From Scopulibacillus_A cellulosilyticus (GTDB taxonomy: Bacteria; Bacillota; Bacilli; Bacillales; Sporolactobacillaceae): a DNA stretch of 64,000 bases. How positions within the stretch are numbered: position 1 is the first letter of the stretch; each line of letters starts with the position of its first letter. Position numbers and translations under genes: made by a program. Under the pieces are notes generated by a model. It searched no databases, had not been told where the DNA came from, and was given only the letters and a program-made list of their open reading frames with translations. The stretch spans positions 62,001-126,000 of the forward strand of contig NZ_JBHTCO010000014.1 of the NCBI RefSeq assembly GCF_042665295.1, in the 5' to 3' direction. This document shows, in pieces, positions 35,014 through 43,353 of the stretch.

Positions 35014-35055
35014 TTGACATTAAATATGATATTGGATAAAATGAAAACGTATTCA
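35014..35055 (+). promoter_or_regulatory. Promoter and operator of the LacI-type gene
   Basis: TTGACA (35014-35019), a 17-base spacer and TAAAAT (35037-35042) form a sigma-A promoter. TGAAAACGTATTCA (35042-35055) overlaps its downstream edge. It differs by one base from the palindromic core at 37391-37418, and it also satisfies the CcpA cre consensus, so either regulator could bind. Confidence 0.65.
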
Positions 35056-35081
35056 ATAATGTTTTAAGAGGGAAGGAAAAA

Positions 35082-36968
35082 ATGAAAGTAACAGTCAATG
35101 ATATTGCAAGATTGGCCAATGTTTCACAAAGCACGGTGTCGCGAGTGCTGAATAACTATCCCCAAGTAAAAGAAGCAACGAGAAGAAAAGTTTTAGACGC
35201 CATAGAGGAATTGAAATTTACTCCCGATTCAGTTGCAAGAAGTATGGTAACCAATAAATCCAATACGATTGGCCTGATTGTAGGTGATATTTCCAATCCG
35301 TTTTTCGCAGAGTCAGCCAAGATTATGATACAACGGGCACAGGAAATGGGTTACGACATTATCATAAGTAATACCAATCATGTTGACAGCAACATGGATC
35401 ACGCTGTACAAACACTTTTAAGTAAGCGTGTGGACGGGGTGATTATTTCATCGGTCAGCCGCAACAGCAAAACAGTAAAGGACCTTTATGATTCCGGCTT
35501 TCCAGTTATCTTGCATAACAGCACCGTTGAAGATACTGACTCGCATTATGTTGTTTTGGATAATAAGAAAGGCGCGCTTCTGGCGATGGAGCATCTTGTT
35601 CAATTGGGGCATAGAAAAATAGCCTTTATTGCAGGCCCGTCGAAATATTTTACGGTTGATCAGCGTTACGCCGGCTATCAAGAAGCACTAAAAAAATATA
35701 ACCTTCCTTTCCGGCAATCGTTTGTATATGAAGGGGAATACTCACAAGAAGATGTTTATCGTTTTGTGAAAAAATTAATGGTCGAAAAAGAAACGCCAAC
35801 TGCCTTTTTTGCGATTTCAGATCAAATGGCCTTAGCAATAATGGATGCTGCCGCAAGCATGGGATTAAAAATTCCTGAAAAACATGCACATGTTGTCCAA
35901 AAGCTTGAAACTGAAGGTGCCGTAAATATTGGGAAAAACAATATGTATGAATTTGGATTTGGTATTACCTCAGAAAATCCCTTTTTCGGAGATATTATAA
36001 ATCCTTGGGATGCCAGTGTTACAGCCGGTGGTTCCAGCGGCGGTTCAGCTGTTGCTGTTGCAGCTAATCTTTGTATGGGCTCAATCGGAACAGATACAGC
36101 GGGCTCTATTCGGGTTCCTTCTTCATGCAATGGGGTTGTTGGATTAAAGCCGACGCACGATCTCATTAACACAAACGGCATTCTTTTATCTAATACAATT
36201 GACCATATTGGTCCAATTGCCCGAAATGTTGAAGACTTAGCTATTATTTTGGAAGCGATGACGAAGAAATCATTTGAAAAAAATTGTAATACCGACATAA
36301 GAGGAATGCGAGTTGGCGTACCTAAGCTATACTTTAATGAACGGCTTGATATCCATGTTGAAAATGTATATAAAGAAGCCTTAAGAAAATTAGAGAACTT
36401 AGGAGCAATTCTTATAGAAATTGATATACCTTTTGTTGAAGATCCTAGAGAAATTGCCCACGCTATATGTACTTCAGAGGTTGGTTATGTCCATAGAGAT
36501 CTAATAAAGTCATCATTACACGAATATAGTGAAGGCGCTAAGGAGACATTTGATAAGAGTAAATCAATGTCTGCTCACGCTTACATTGATGGTTTAAACA
36601 AACGAAAGCAAATAACTAGTAAAATAACTCAGCTTTTTGAATATGTAGATATTCTGATAACGCCAACAATACCTGTCATTCCAACTGAAATAGGTCTAAA
36701 AGAGATAATGTTAGAAGGAGAGTTGGAATCTGTTGATGAATGTTTGATTCGATTTACCAGTTTATTTAATGTAACTGGTCATCCTGCGATTTCTATTCCT
36801 GGTGGTTTATTTAATAAAACCGTTCCAATTGGTCTTCAATTAATCGCAAACCATTATAGAGAAGATGTTCTAATTAAGACTGCATATTCGTATGAACAAG
36901 CCAACTTGTTAGATTTCTATAAAAAGAGAGAAGAAATGATGAGGACTGCCGTATCTTCAGCAAGATAG
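35082..36968 (+). pseudogene. In-frame fusion of a truncated LacI-type regulator to a truncated amidase
   Basis: One 628-aa open frame made of two unrelated partial proteins. Residues 1-267 are a LacI-family regulator: helix-turn-helix VNDIARLANVSQSTVSRVLN, then the effector domain up to FFAISDQMALAIMDAAASMG. The part that should continue with the VVGFDD-type strand and C-terminus is missing. From about residue 268 (HAHVVQKLETEGA, near base 35880) the sequence is an amidase-signature enzyme: GGSSGGSAVAVAAN, then DTAGSIRVPSSCNG with the serine nucleophile, to a normal C-terminus. The amidase N-terminus, with the catalytic lysine (usual VKDN-like motif), is absent. Neither half should be catalytically or allosterically complete; DNA binding may persist. 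A deletion joining two genes is the simplest explanation; assembly error is the alternative. Confidence 0.85.
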
Positions 36969-37206
36969 ATATTTAGAGTACTTAAAAAGTACAAAGACTA
37001 TGAAATTTATCCCTGATTCCATTGTAACATTGTACGGGTGGGTTTCTCAGATGCGATTTCATTTTAATCATTCCCGAAACTTAAACTAGTAAGCTTCAAT
37101 ATTACTGCTTTAAATAATTCTTACTAATTGGAATAATTTTAAGGGTAACAAATGAATGAATGCATTGACAATGGGAAACCCACCATTTATAATGGATTTG
37201 TATTAA

Positions 37207-37221
37207 GGAATACGTATTCAG
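37207..37221. promoter_or_regulatory. LacI-type operator, site 2
   Basis: GGAATACGTATTCAG contains the perfect 12-bp palindrome GAATACGTATTC (37208-37219). It lies in the 554-base gap 36969-37522, which holds no gene, and shares its core with sites at 35042 and 37391. Confidence 0.65.
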
Positions 37222-37390
37222 TTATTTTTTCAAATTAGAAGGTGATTGTATATAAGGCTTTTTTATAAAACCTTTGAAATAGGCTGTTCGATCATACTAG
37301 CAAAAATATTGTTTACTTAACTTATTTAACTAATATAATGGAATCGTTTACAATTAATTTGCTTGAAAAGGCAGATGAGGTGAAACTTGT

Positions 37391-37418
37391 CAAATGTTGA
37401 ATACGTATTCAACGTTTG
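37391..37418. promoter_or_regulatory. LacI-type operator, site 3 (extended palindrome)
   Basis: A 28-base palindrome with 13 of 14 arm positions matching, centred on TTGAATACGTATTCAA (37397-37412). It lies 105 bases before the SnoaL-like gene. A candidate -10 TATAAT lies upstream at about 37333. The site and its partner 184 bases upstream could support repression by looping. Confidence 0.72.
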
Positions 37419-37522
37419 AGTTTAGCGTTAAGTATATCGTTGGGATACAAGGTTTTAATAATAAAGAACGATGTCAAGTTAAGCTTATTAAATATTATTT
37501 ATTTTAAAAGGATGGGTTCAGC

Positions 37523-38761
37523 ATGGATAAAAAGAACAACAATAACTCTGAAATCATTGAGGAACAAAATAGCAGAAATATAGATAATGATAATAACAAA
37601 GCAACTTTCAAAAGTAATATTGTCTTTTACGCAGACAGTAAAGAGGTAAACAGCATTGATAATAAAGATGACCAAGATTACTTAAATATCAGCGACAGCG
37701 AAAAGAAAAAACAAAGCATGAAAGGTTTTGGCGATTATAACAATATTGTTGATTACATTGTAAAAATTACACGTCAAATATGGAAGGAAAAGGACATAGG
37801 CTTGATTTATGATACTTATAGTACTGGCGTTCAGGCTCACAAAGGTCTAATTAATAGTCATGGGGTAAATGAAGTGATTTCAGGCACATTGCAGACTCTT
37901 CATGCTTTTCCCGATAGAAAAGGTTTAGGGTGGAGTGTCATATGGTCCGGTAATGATAAAGATGGATTTTTTACTTCCCACCGCGGCAGATCAGTAGCGA
38001 CAAATACAGGAGACAGTCTATATGGCCCTGCCACAGGAAAAAAAGTTATGTTTAGAACGACAGCCGATTGTTTAATCCATGAAAATAAGATTTATGAAGA
38101 ATGGCTTGTGATGGATACTTATCACCTCGTTCAGCAATTGGGATATGATCCGGTTGAAGTGGCTAAGAAGCTTGCTAAAAGTACTCAAAAACTGGCACCT
38201 AACCTTCACTTTGGAAATCCGGAAACGGCTGAGGCAGGTCTTCCGCCACAAATTTATGTGCCAAAATCCAGTGAGTTTGAAATTGGCGACTTTATTCTCG
38301 AAATGTTTAATAAGATTTGGCAAAGGCGTTCCTTTAACTACGTGAGGAAATTTTACGAAGAAAATGCTGTTGTTCACTATGTGTGTAATAAGGACCTAGT
38401 TGGTTCTAACGAAATTCAAGGGATGTTTATCAGTTTATTTGCCTCTGTTCCAAATGGCAAAGTCTTGATTGACAGAGTGACCTGCAACAAAAAAGATTCA
38501 GAACAAGATTGGGATGTTGCAGTTCGTTGGAGAATTCAAGGTATGCATGAAGGACAAGGCTATTTCGGCAAGGCAAGCGGTAAACCGATTGAAATTTCGG
38601 GAATCAACCATTTAAGAATTAGAAATGAAAAAGTCGTAGAAGAATGGCTGTTATTTGATGGATTGGAAGTTTTAAGACAAATTTATTTGGATACTGACAA
38701 TGAAGAGAACGATGAAAGTAATAAATATTTAGATGATGGCAATTTTACTGGGATATCTTAA
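37523..38761 (+). CDS. Protein with two SnoaL-like domains, function unknown
   Basis: 412-aa protein. Residues 1-70 are Asn/Asp-rich and probably disordered. Two repeats of a SnoaL/NTF2-like alpha+beta barrel follow (about 75-205 and 250-385), each ending in a similar strand pair: KIYEEWLVMDTYHLVQQLG and KVVEEWLLFDGLEVLRQI. SnoaL-like proteins include polyketide cyclases, hydratases and isomerases; nothing here fixes a reaction. RBS AAAAGGATGGG precedes ATG 37523. It is 76 bases before the HisD-like gene and downstream of two LacI-type operators, so the pair is probably an inducible catabolic unit. Confidence 0.75.
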   Translation: MDKKNNNNSEIIEEQNSRNIDNDNNKATFKSNIVFYADSKEVNSIDNKDDQDYLNISDSEKKKQSMKGFGDYNNIVDYIVKITRQIWKEKDIGLIYDTYSTGVQAHKGLINSHGVNEVISGTLQTLHAFPDRKGLGWSVIWSGNDKDGFFTSHRGRSVATNTGDSLYGPATGKKVMFRTTADCLIHENKIYEEWLVMDTYHLVQQLGYDPVEVAKKLAKSTQKLAPNLHFGNPETAEAGLPPQIYVPKSSEFEIGDFILEMFNKIWQRRSFNYVRKFYEENAVVHYVCNKDLVGSNEIQGMFISLFASVPNGKVLIDRVTCNKKDSEQDWDVAVRWRIQGMHEGQGYFGKASGKPIEISGINHLRIRNEKVVEEWLLFDGLEVLRQIYLDTDNEENDESNKYLDDGNFTGIS

Positions 38762-38837
38762 GGGATTCCTTTGGAGAAGTAAATTAGTATTTTAATTAAT
38801 GACCGACAAAATGTTTAAAAACAAGGAGCTAATGAAA

Positions 38838-40121
38838 ATGGAATATTTAAAAAGGGCTGAGAGTCATGAACAAACATTTTCAGAAGAAGTTGAGAAAACG
38901 GTAAAAGAGATTATCTCTAATATAAAAGCTAACGGAGACGCTGCCGTTAAGGAATACGAGGAACGATTTAGTCAATCCGTACGCCCTCTTAGAGTAAGTG
39001 AAGAAGAAATTGAAAAAAGTATAAGTGAACTTCCCGAAAATGTAAAAGTATTAATCGACCGTGTGGTAGAAAGGATTTCAGCATTTGCAGAGGCGCAGCT
39101 TAATTGTATTTTACCTCTTGAGAAGGATTTCGGTTCAGGAATTCATATGGGGCACCGCATTATTCCGGTTGAAAAAGTAGGTGCATACATCCCGGGCGGA
39201 CGTTTTCCTCTTCTATCATCGGGACCAATGGTTGTTGCTCCTGCAAAAGTAGCGGGTGCTAAACAAATAATCGCCTGCAGTCCTGCAAACTACAAAGGCG
39301 GCATTCACCCTGCAGTGCTTTATGGACTTAAACGCTCAGGTGCTACCGATATTTTTGCAATTGGAGGAGCTCAGGCCATTGCCGCCATGGCTTATGGGAC
39401 TGAATCCGTGCCAGAAGTGGATGTTATCGGCGGACCTGGAAATCGCTTTGTAGCAGAAGCTAAACGCCAGGTGTTTGGCAAAGTTGGTATCGATTTGATT
39501 GCAGGACCTAGTGAGGTTCTCGTTTTTGCAGACGAAACCGCGGAACCAAAAAAATGTGCTGCTGACCTATTAGCACAGGCAGAACATGACCCTTATGCGC
39601 GTGCAATTATGGTATCAACCTCACGAACTATGGCTGAAGAAACAATTCAAGAGGTTGATCGCTTTCTGAAGGAATTCTCGTCCAACTCTCCAGCTCATGA
39701 TTCATGGGCGAATATGGGAGAAGTTATTGTAGCTGAGACGTTAGAAGAAGGACTGGATATTTGCAATGATTATGCCATTGAACATCTTCATGTACATGTA
39801 AAAGATAGCCGAAGTCTTATGGATCGACTCCATAATTACGGATCTCTCTTCCTAAACTCTGACAGTTCAGTCGTATTCTCGGACAAGGTTTCTGGAACCA
39901 ATCATACTTTACCGACTGATAGAGCTGCACGTTATACCGGAGGGCTTTGGGTTGGAAATTATGTTAAAGTGGTCACTCATCAAGAAATTACAGGCGCTGG
40001 TATTGAATTATTGGCAAGTCATGCCGCGGAACAATCTGAAATTGAAGGTTTAGAAGGCCATCATTTGTCAGCTGCATTGCGTTTAGCTGAGAACAATGTT
40101 ACATCTAAGACAGGAAACTGA
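38838..40121 (+). CDS. Histidinol-dehydrogenase-family alcohol dehydrogenase (HpsN-like)
   Basis: 427-aa zinc-dependent NAD oxidoreductase of the HisD family. Motifs: GAYIPGGRFPLLSSGPM, DVIGGPGNRFVAEAKRQVFGKVGIDLIAGPSE, AEHDPYARA (Zn/catalytic His), EHLHVHV and GTNHTLPTDRAARYTGGLWVGNYVK. The VAEAKRQ-FG-VGIDL and ARYTGGLWVG stretches resemble HpsN, sulfopropanediol dehydrogenase, more than biosynthetic HisD. No his genes are near, which also argues against histidine synthesis. AAGGAG precedes ATG 38838 by 9 bases; the frame opens at 38799. HisD enzymes oxidise an alcohol through an aldehyde to a carboxylate. A sulfonate substrate is tempting because of the nearby SQ cluster but unproven. Confidence 0.8.
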   Translation: MEYLKRAESHEQTFSEEVEKTVKEIISNIKANGDAAVKEYEERFSQSVRPLRVSEEEIEKSISELPENVKVLIDRVVERISAFAEAQLNCILPLEKDFGSGIHMGHRIIPVEKVGAYIPGGRFPLLSSGPMVVAPAKVAGAKQIIACSPANYKGGIHPAVLYGLKRSGATDIFAIGGAQAIAAMAYGTESVPEVDVIGGPGNRFVAEAKRQVFGKVGIDLIAGPSEVLVFADETAEPKKCAADLLAQAEHDPYARAIMVSTSRTMAEETIQEVDRFLKEFSSNSPAHDSWANMGEVIVAETLEEGLDICNDYAIEHLHVHVKDSRSLMDRLHNYGSLFLNSDSSVVFSDKVSGTNHTLPTDRAARYTGGLWVGNYVKVVTHQEITGAGIELLASHAAEQSEIEGLEGHHLSAALRLAENNVTSKTGN

Positions 40122-40219
40122 TATAAGAGATTAAAAGATAAAGTTGGGAGAAATTCGTTGGTAAAATATAGCTTTAAAACGTCATTTATGCTTTATTGAA
40201 AGAATCTAATCCAAGTAAT

Positions 40220-40278
40220 GAAATGTGCACATTTTAGCTTTCTAATATGGAAAATAAGTGTGTACATTTCTTTTTATA
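40220..40278 (+). terminator. Long imperfect hairpin after the HisD-like gene
   Basis: GAAATGTGCACA (from 40220) pairs imperfectly with TGTGTACATTTC (40259-40270), giving arms of about 22 bases, and is followed by TTTTTATA. The left half also contains the perfect palindrome AAATGTGCACATTT (40221-40234) and the right half a near copy (40256-40269). A terminator is the main call; a double operator before the APC permease is possible. Confidence 0.55.
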
Positions 40279-40403
40279 GAAAGCAGATAGTTAATACTGG
40301 GGAATAACGGAAAATAATATTTTAGAATCTATCGAAATAATTATCCGTTAAATTAAGTGAATTTTAGGATTAGAGAAATTTCCGTGCAAGAAGGGTGATG
40401 AGT

Positions 40404-41804
40404 GTGCCTGATCAACAAAAAAAGTTAAACAACGACCTTAAAACCCGCCATGTGACAATGATAGCTATTGGCGGAGTTATTGGCTCCGGTTTATTTGTCG
40501 GGAGCGGCGATATCATTAAATCGGCAGGGCCAAGTGCTATTTTATCTTATTTAATAGCTTGCTTGATTGTGGTTCTTGTCATGCGGATGCTGGGAGAAAT
40601 GGCTGCTGTAAATCCCGATAGCGGCTCTTTTTCAACATATGCATATCAAGCCATTGGGCCGTGGGCCGGCTATACCATTGGCTGGTTATATTGGTTTAAC
40701 TGGGTTATTATTATTGCAATTGAAGCCACGATAACAGGAACTATGATCCATGATTGGTTTCCATTAATACCTTCATGGGCTGGTACTTTGGCGCTGCCCG
40801 TTTTAATGACAATTACAAATATGTATTCGGTTAAATCTTATGGGGAATTTGAATATTGGATTTCCTTTATAAAAGTTATCACCATTATTGTATTTTTATG
40901 TTTGGGAATAGCTATGATATTTGGCATTGTGCCCGGTGTTAAGTCCCCAGGTATTTCTAATTTGACTGGAGATGGCGGTTTCATTCCAAAAGGATTTTTC
41001 CCTGTTCTTTTAAGCGTTGTCTTTATTATGTTCTCACTTTCAGGAAGTGAAGTTGCGGCAATTGCTGCAGGGGAGTCTGAAAATCCAAAGAAAAATGTTG
41101 TAAAAGCAATAAATAGTGTTGTTTGGCGTTTGCTCATTTTCTTTGTTTTTTCGGTAGCGATACTTGTTATTATTATTCCATGGAATGATACACAGGCACT
41201 TAAATATCCATATGCAAGTGTATTTAGAATGGCGAATATACCAGCGGCAGCTCAAATTGTAAATATTGTTGTCTTTAGTTCAGCGGTGTCTATTATCAAT
41301 TCCGGGATCTATACCTCTTCACGTATGTTGTACTCCTTAGCCCAAAAGGGAGACGCGCCGAGTGTATTATTAAGATTAACGAAAAAAGGTGTACCGGTTT
41401 GGGCAGTATTGACTTGCGTCTTCTTTTCTTATGTTTGTACGATGTTTAAATTCTTGTCTCCAAATACTTTATATGTCTTTTTGGCAAACAGCTCAGGCGG
41501 CGTTACAATACTGATGTATTTATTTGTTGCTTTTTCTCATCTGCGAATGAGAAAAAAGGCAGAAAGAAATAATCCCGAATCTCTCAAAGTGAAGATGTGG
41601 TTATTTCCCTATTTAACTTATTTCACTATTATCATATTGCTTTTCATTTTTATTGCACAAGCCTTCATTGATTCTATGCGTTTGCAGTTCATTCTCACCT
41701 CATTAATAACAATTATTGCCGTTGGATCCTATTTATTATTTTATCAAAAGAAGAATAGAACTTTTATCGGGAAGGAAAAAGAGATTGATCAACATTCTTT
41801 GTAA
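40404..41804 (+). CDS. APC-superfamily amino acid permease
   Basis: About 466-aa polytopic protein with 12 hydrophobic segments. RHVTMIAIGGVIGSGLFVGSG in TM1 and the FSLSGSEVAAIAAGESENP region (TM6) identify the AAT/GABA-permease branch of the APC superfamily. The frame opens at GTG 40395; GTG 40404 is best spaced from AAGGGTG, with ATG 40398 as the alternative. Substrate unknown. It lies 280 bases after the HisD-like gene and could import an amine- or amide-containing substrate for that group, but it has its own upstream region. Confidence 0.85.
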   Translation: MPDQQKKLNNDLKTRHVTMIAIGGVIGSGLFVGSGDIIKSAGPSAILSYLIACLIVVLVMRMLGEMAAVNPDSGSFSTYAYQAIGPWAGYTIGWLYWFNWVIIIAIEATITGTMIHDWFPLIPSWAGTLALPVLMTITNMYSVKSYGEFEYWISFIKVITIIVFLCLGIAMIFGIVPGVKSPGISNLTGDGGFIPKGFFPVLLSVVFIMFSLSGSEVAAIAAGESENPKKNVVKAINSVVWRLLIFFVFSVAILVIIIPWNDTQALKYPYASVFRMANIPAAAQIVNIVVFSSAVSIINSGIYTSSRMLYSLAQKGDAPSVLLRLTKKGVPVWAVLTCVFFSYVCTMFKFLSPNTLYVFLANSSGGVTILMYLFVAFSHLRMRKKAERNNPESLKVKMWLFPYLTYFTIIILLFIFIAQAFIDSMRLQFILTSLITIIAVGSYLLFYQKKNRTFIGKEKEIDQHSL

Positions 41805-41857
41805 AAACCAAGAACATTTTAGGAATATAAATAAATCAGTTGTGCCATAAAAAGTAA

Positions 41858-41887
41858 AACCCCGCAAATGCAAACATTTGCGGGGTT
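41858..41887 (-). terminator. Rho-independent terminator after rpsD
   Basis: A perfect 13-bp stem, AACCCCGCAAATG (41858-41870) / CATTTGCGGGGTT (41875-41887). Read on the minus strand it is followed by TTACTTTTTATGG. Confidence 0.88.
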
Positions 41888-41893
41888 CCTCTA

Positions 41894-42496
41894 TTAACGA
41901 GAGTAGAATTCGACGATAAGCGCTTCAGTGATTTCTGCAGGAAGTTCAGAACGTTCTGGAAGTCTGTTGAAAGTACCCTCTAATTTTTCTTCGTCGAATG
42001 TAAGGTATTCTGGTACGAAGCTGTTTACTTCAAGAGCTTCTTTAATGATGTCAAGGTTGCGGGATTTTTCTCTCACACCAATGACATCGCCAGTAGAAAC
42101 GCGGTATGATGGAATATCTACGCGTTGACCGTTAACTGTAATATGGCCGTGATTAACAAGTTGACGGGCTTGATTGCGAGTACGTGCAAGGCCAAGACGG
42201 TAAACAAGGTTATCAAGGCGAGCTTCAAGTAAGATCATGAAGTTTTCACCGTGTACACCCTTCATTTTACCTGCTTGATCGAATAAACGGCGGAATTGTC
42301 TTTCGTTTAATCCGTACATAAAACGAAGCTTTTGCTTTTCTTGTAATTGCAAACCGTATTCAGATAGTTTCTTGCGTTGGTTTGGACCATGCTCTCCAGG
42401 AGCGTAAGGACGTTTTTCAAGTTCTTTGCCAGTTCCGGTTAAAGAAATGCCGTAACGGCGTGATTTTTTCCAAGATGGACCAGTATAGCGAGCCAT
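41894..42496 (-). CDS. rpsD: 30S ribosomal protein S4
   Basis: 200-aa primary 16S rRNA-binding protein of the small subunit (5' domain). N-terminal MARYTGPSWKKSRRYGISL and the S4 RNA-binding domain RLDNLVYRLGLARTRNQARQLVNHGHITVNGQRVDIPS are diagnostic. AAAGGAGGAG precedes the start. Monocistronic with its own promoter, leader and terminator, as in B. subtilis, where S4 represses its own synthesis through the leader. It marks the return to conserved backbone after the 33-kb accessory block. Confidence 0.98.
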   Translation of the reverse strand: MARYTGPSWKKSRRYGISLTGTGKELEKRPYAPGEHGPNQRKKLSEYGLQLQEKQKLRFMYGLNERQFRRLFDQAGKMKGVHGENFMILLEARLDNLVYRLGLARTRNQARQLVNHGHITVNGQRVDIPSYRVSTGDVIGVREKSRNLDIIKEALEVNSFVPEYLTFDEEKLEGTFNRLPERSELPAEITEALIVEFYSR

Positions 42497-42692
42497 AATA
42501 TGACTCCTCCTTTGTCATTTTATTTGAGTTGCATAAAATGACAGAAAACCAATATCACAATATAGGCCATTTTGTTTTCATGCATCCTCGCTCGACAGTG
42601 AAAGTTACGCGATGCACCTCTATAATATAATGAGGAACAAAATGAAGAGGGTAATTCTATATGTGTATTGGGACGCTGTCTCATTTTACACA
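42497..42692 (-). ncRNA. Probable S4-autoregulatory leader of rpsD
   Basis: About 195 untranslated bases lie between the promoter and the rpsD start. In B. subtilis and relatives a structured leader of this position binds S4 and represses expression. I see short complementary segments but did not fold it; the call rests on position and precedent. Confidence 0.6.
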
Positions 42693-42698
42693 AATTCC

Positions 42699-42727
42699 AT
42701 TATATATTGCGTGACATAAGCTGTCAA
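42699..42727 (-). promoter_or_regulatory. Strong SigA promoter of rpsD
   Basis: On the minus strand TTGACA (42727-42722), a 17-base spacer and TATAAT (42704-42699) are a full consensus promoter. It starts 3 bases after the stop codon of the GAF gene. Confidence 0.85.
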
Positions 42728-42729
42728 GC

Positions 42730-43209
42730 TTAGATGTAAGGCAGCAGTGTTTCAACAAATATCTCCAGGTAATGCTGATCCGTTTCCGTAAAACGGTTAA
42801 TGATTGGGCTGTCAATGTCCAGGACGCCAATGAGATTGCCTTCCTTAATAATAGGTACAACGATTTCCGATTGGCTTGCGGCATCACAGGCAATATGACC
42901 CGGGAATTGGTTGACATCTTCGACTCGCATTGTTTTACCATTGCTTGCAGCCGTTCCGCAAACACCTTTTCCGTATGGAATACGAACGCATGCAGGCAGT
43001 CCCTGGAACGGACCGAGAACAAGTTCTTTTCCATCAAATAAATAAAAACCGACCCAATTTATTTTTTCTAAAAATTGATTAAGCAAGGCAGAAGCATTTG
43101 ACAGATTTGCGATGCGATCAGGTTCATCTTCGACGAGAGCTTTCAGCTGTTTTATAACTAACTGATAGTTTTCATCTATCGTGCCATTGTACTGTGAGAC
43201 AGAAAACAT
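42730..43209 (-). CDS. ytsP: GAF-domain protein, free methionine-(R)-sulfoxide reductase type (YtsP)
   Basis: 159-aa single GAF domain. WVGFYLFDGKELVLGPFQG and RIPYGKGVCGTAASNGKTMRVEDV, with the cysteines of the MsrC group (VCGTA and HIACDAAS), fit free methionine-(R)-sulfoxide reductase. Three ATGs lie in a row; ATG 43209 is best spaced from GGAGG. It stands next to rpsD as in B. subtilis. The open frame extends further upstream but without a ribosome site. Confidence 0.88.
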   Translation of the reverse strand: MFSVSQYNGTIDENYQLVIKQLKALVEDEPDRIANLSNASALLNQFLEKINWVGFYLFDGKELVLGPFQGLPACVRIPYGKGVCGTAASNGKTMRVEDVNQFPGHIACDAASQSEIVVPIIKEGNLIGVLDIDSPIINRFTETDQHYLEIFVETLLPYI

Positions 43210-43316
43210 CATCATTCCTCCAAATTCACGTTTAAATAATAATATTTTATCAAAATATGATGAAAGTTTCAGTACAAATGTCGAGTTGTTTTTAGAGGAA
43301 AGGTATTTAAGCCCTA

Positions 43317-43340
43317 GAATGTTTAATATAGAGAACATTC
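43317..43340. promoter_or_regulatory. Inverted repeat before refZ
   Basis: GAATGTT (43317-43323) and AACATTC (43334-43340) are 10 bases apart, ending 13 bases before the TTG start. A TetR-type autoregulatory site is possible. Confidence 0.4.
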
Positions 43341-43353
43341 GAGGTGATGAGCA

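Noticed and set aside
35042..35055. A CcpA cre site as the sole reading of TGAAAACGTATTCA
   Set aside because: It does fit cre, but two better palindromes with the same core lie downstream and the adjacent gene encodes a LacI-type DNA-binding domain, so a dedicated operator is more likely.
38838..40121. Biosynthetic histidinol dehydrogenase (hisD)
   Set aside because: No other his genes are nearby and the ARYTGGLWVG and VAEAKRQ-FG-VGIDL stretches fit the HpsN-like branch better; the substrate remains open.
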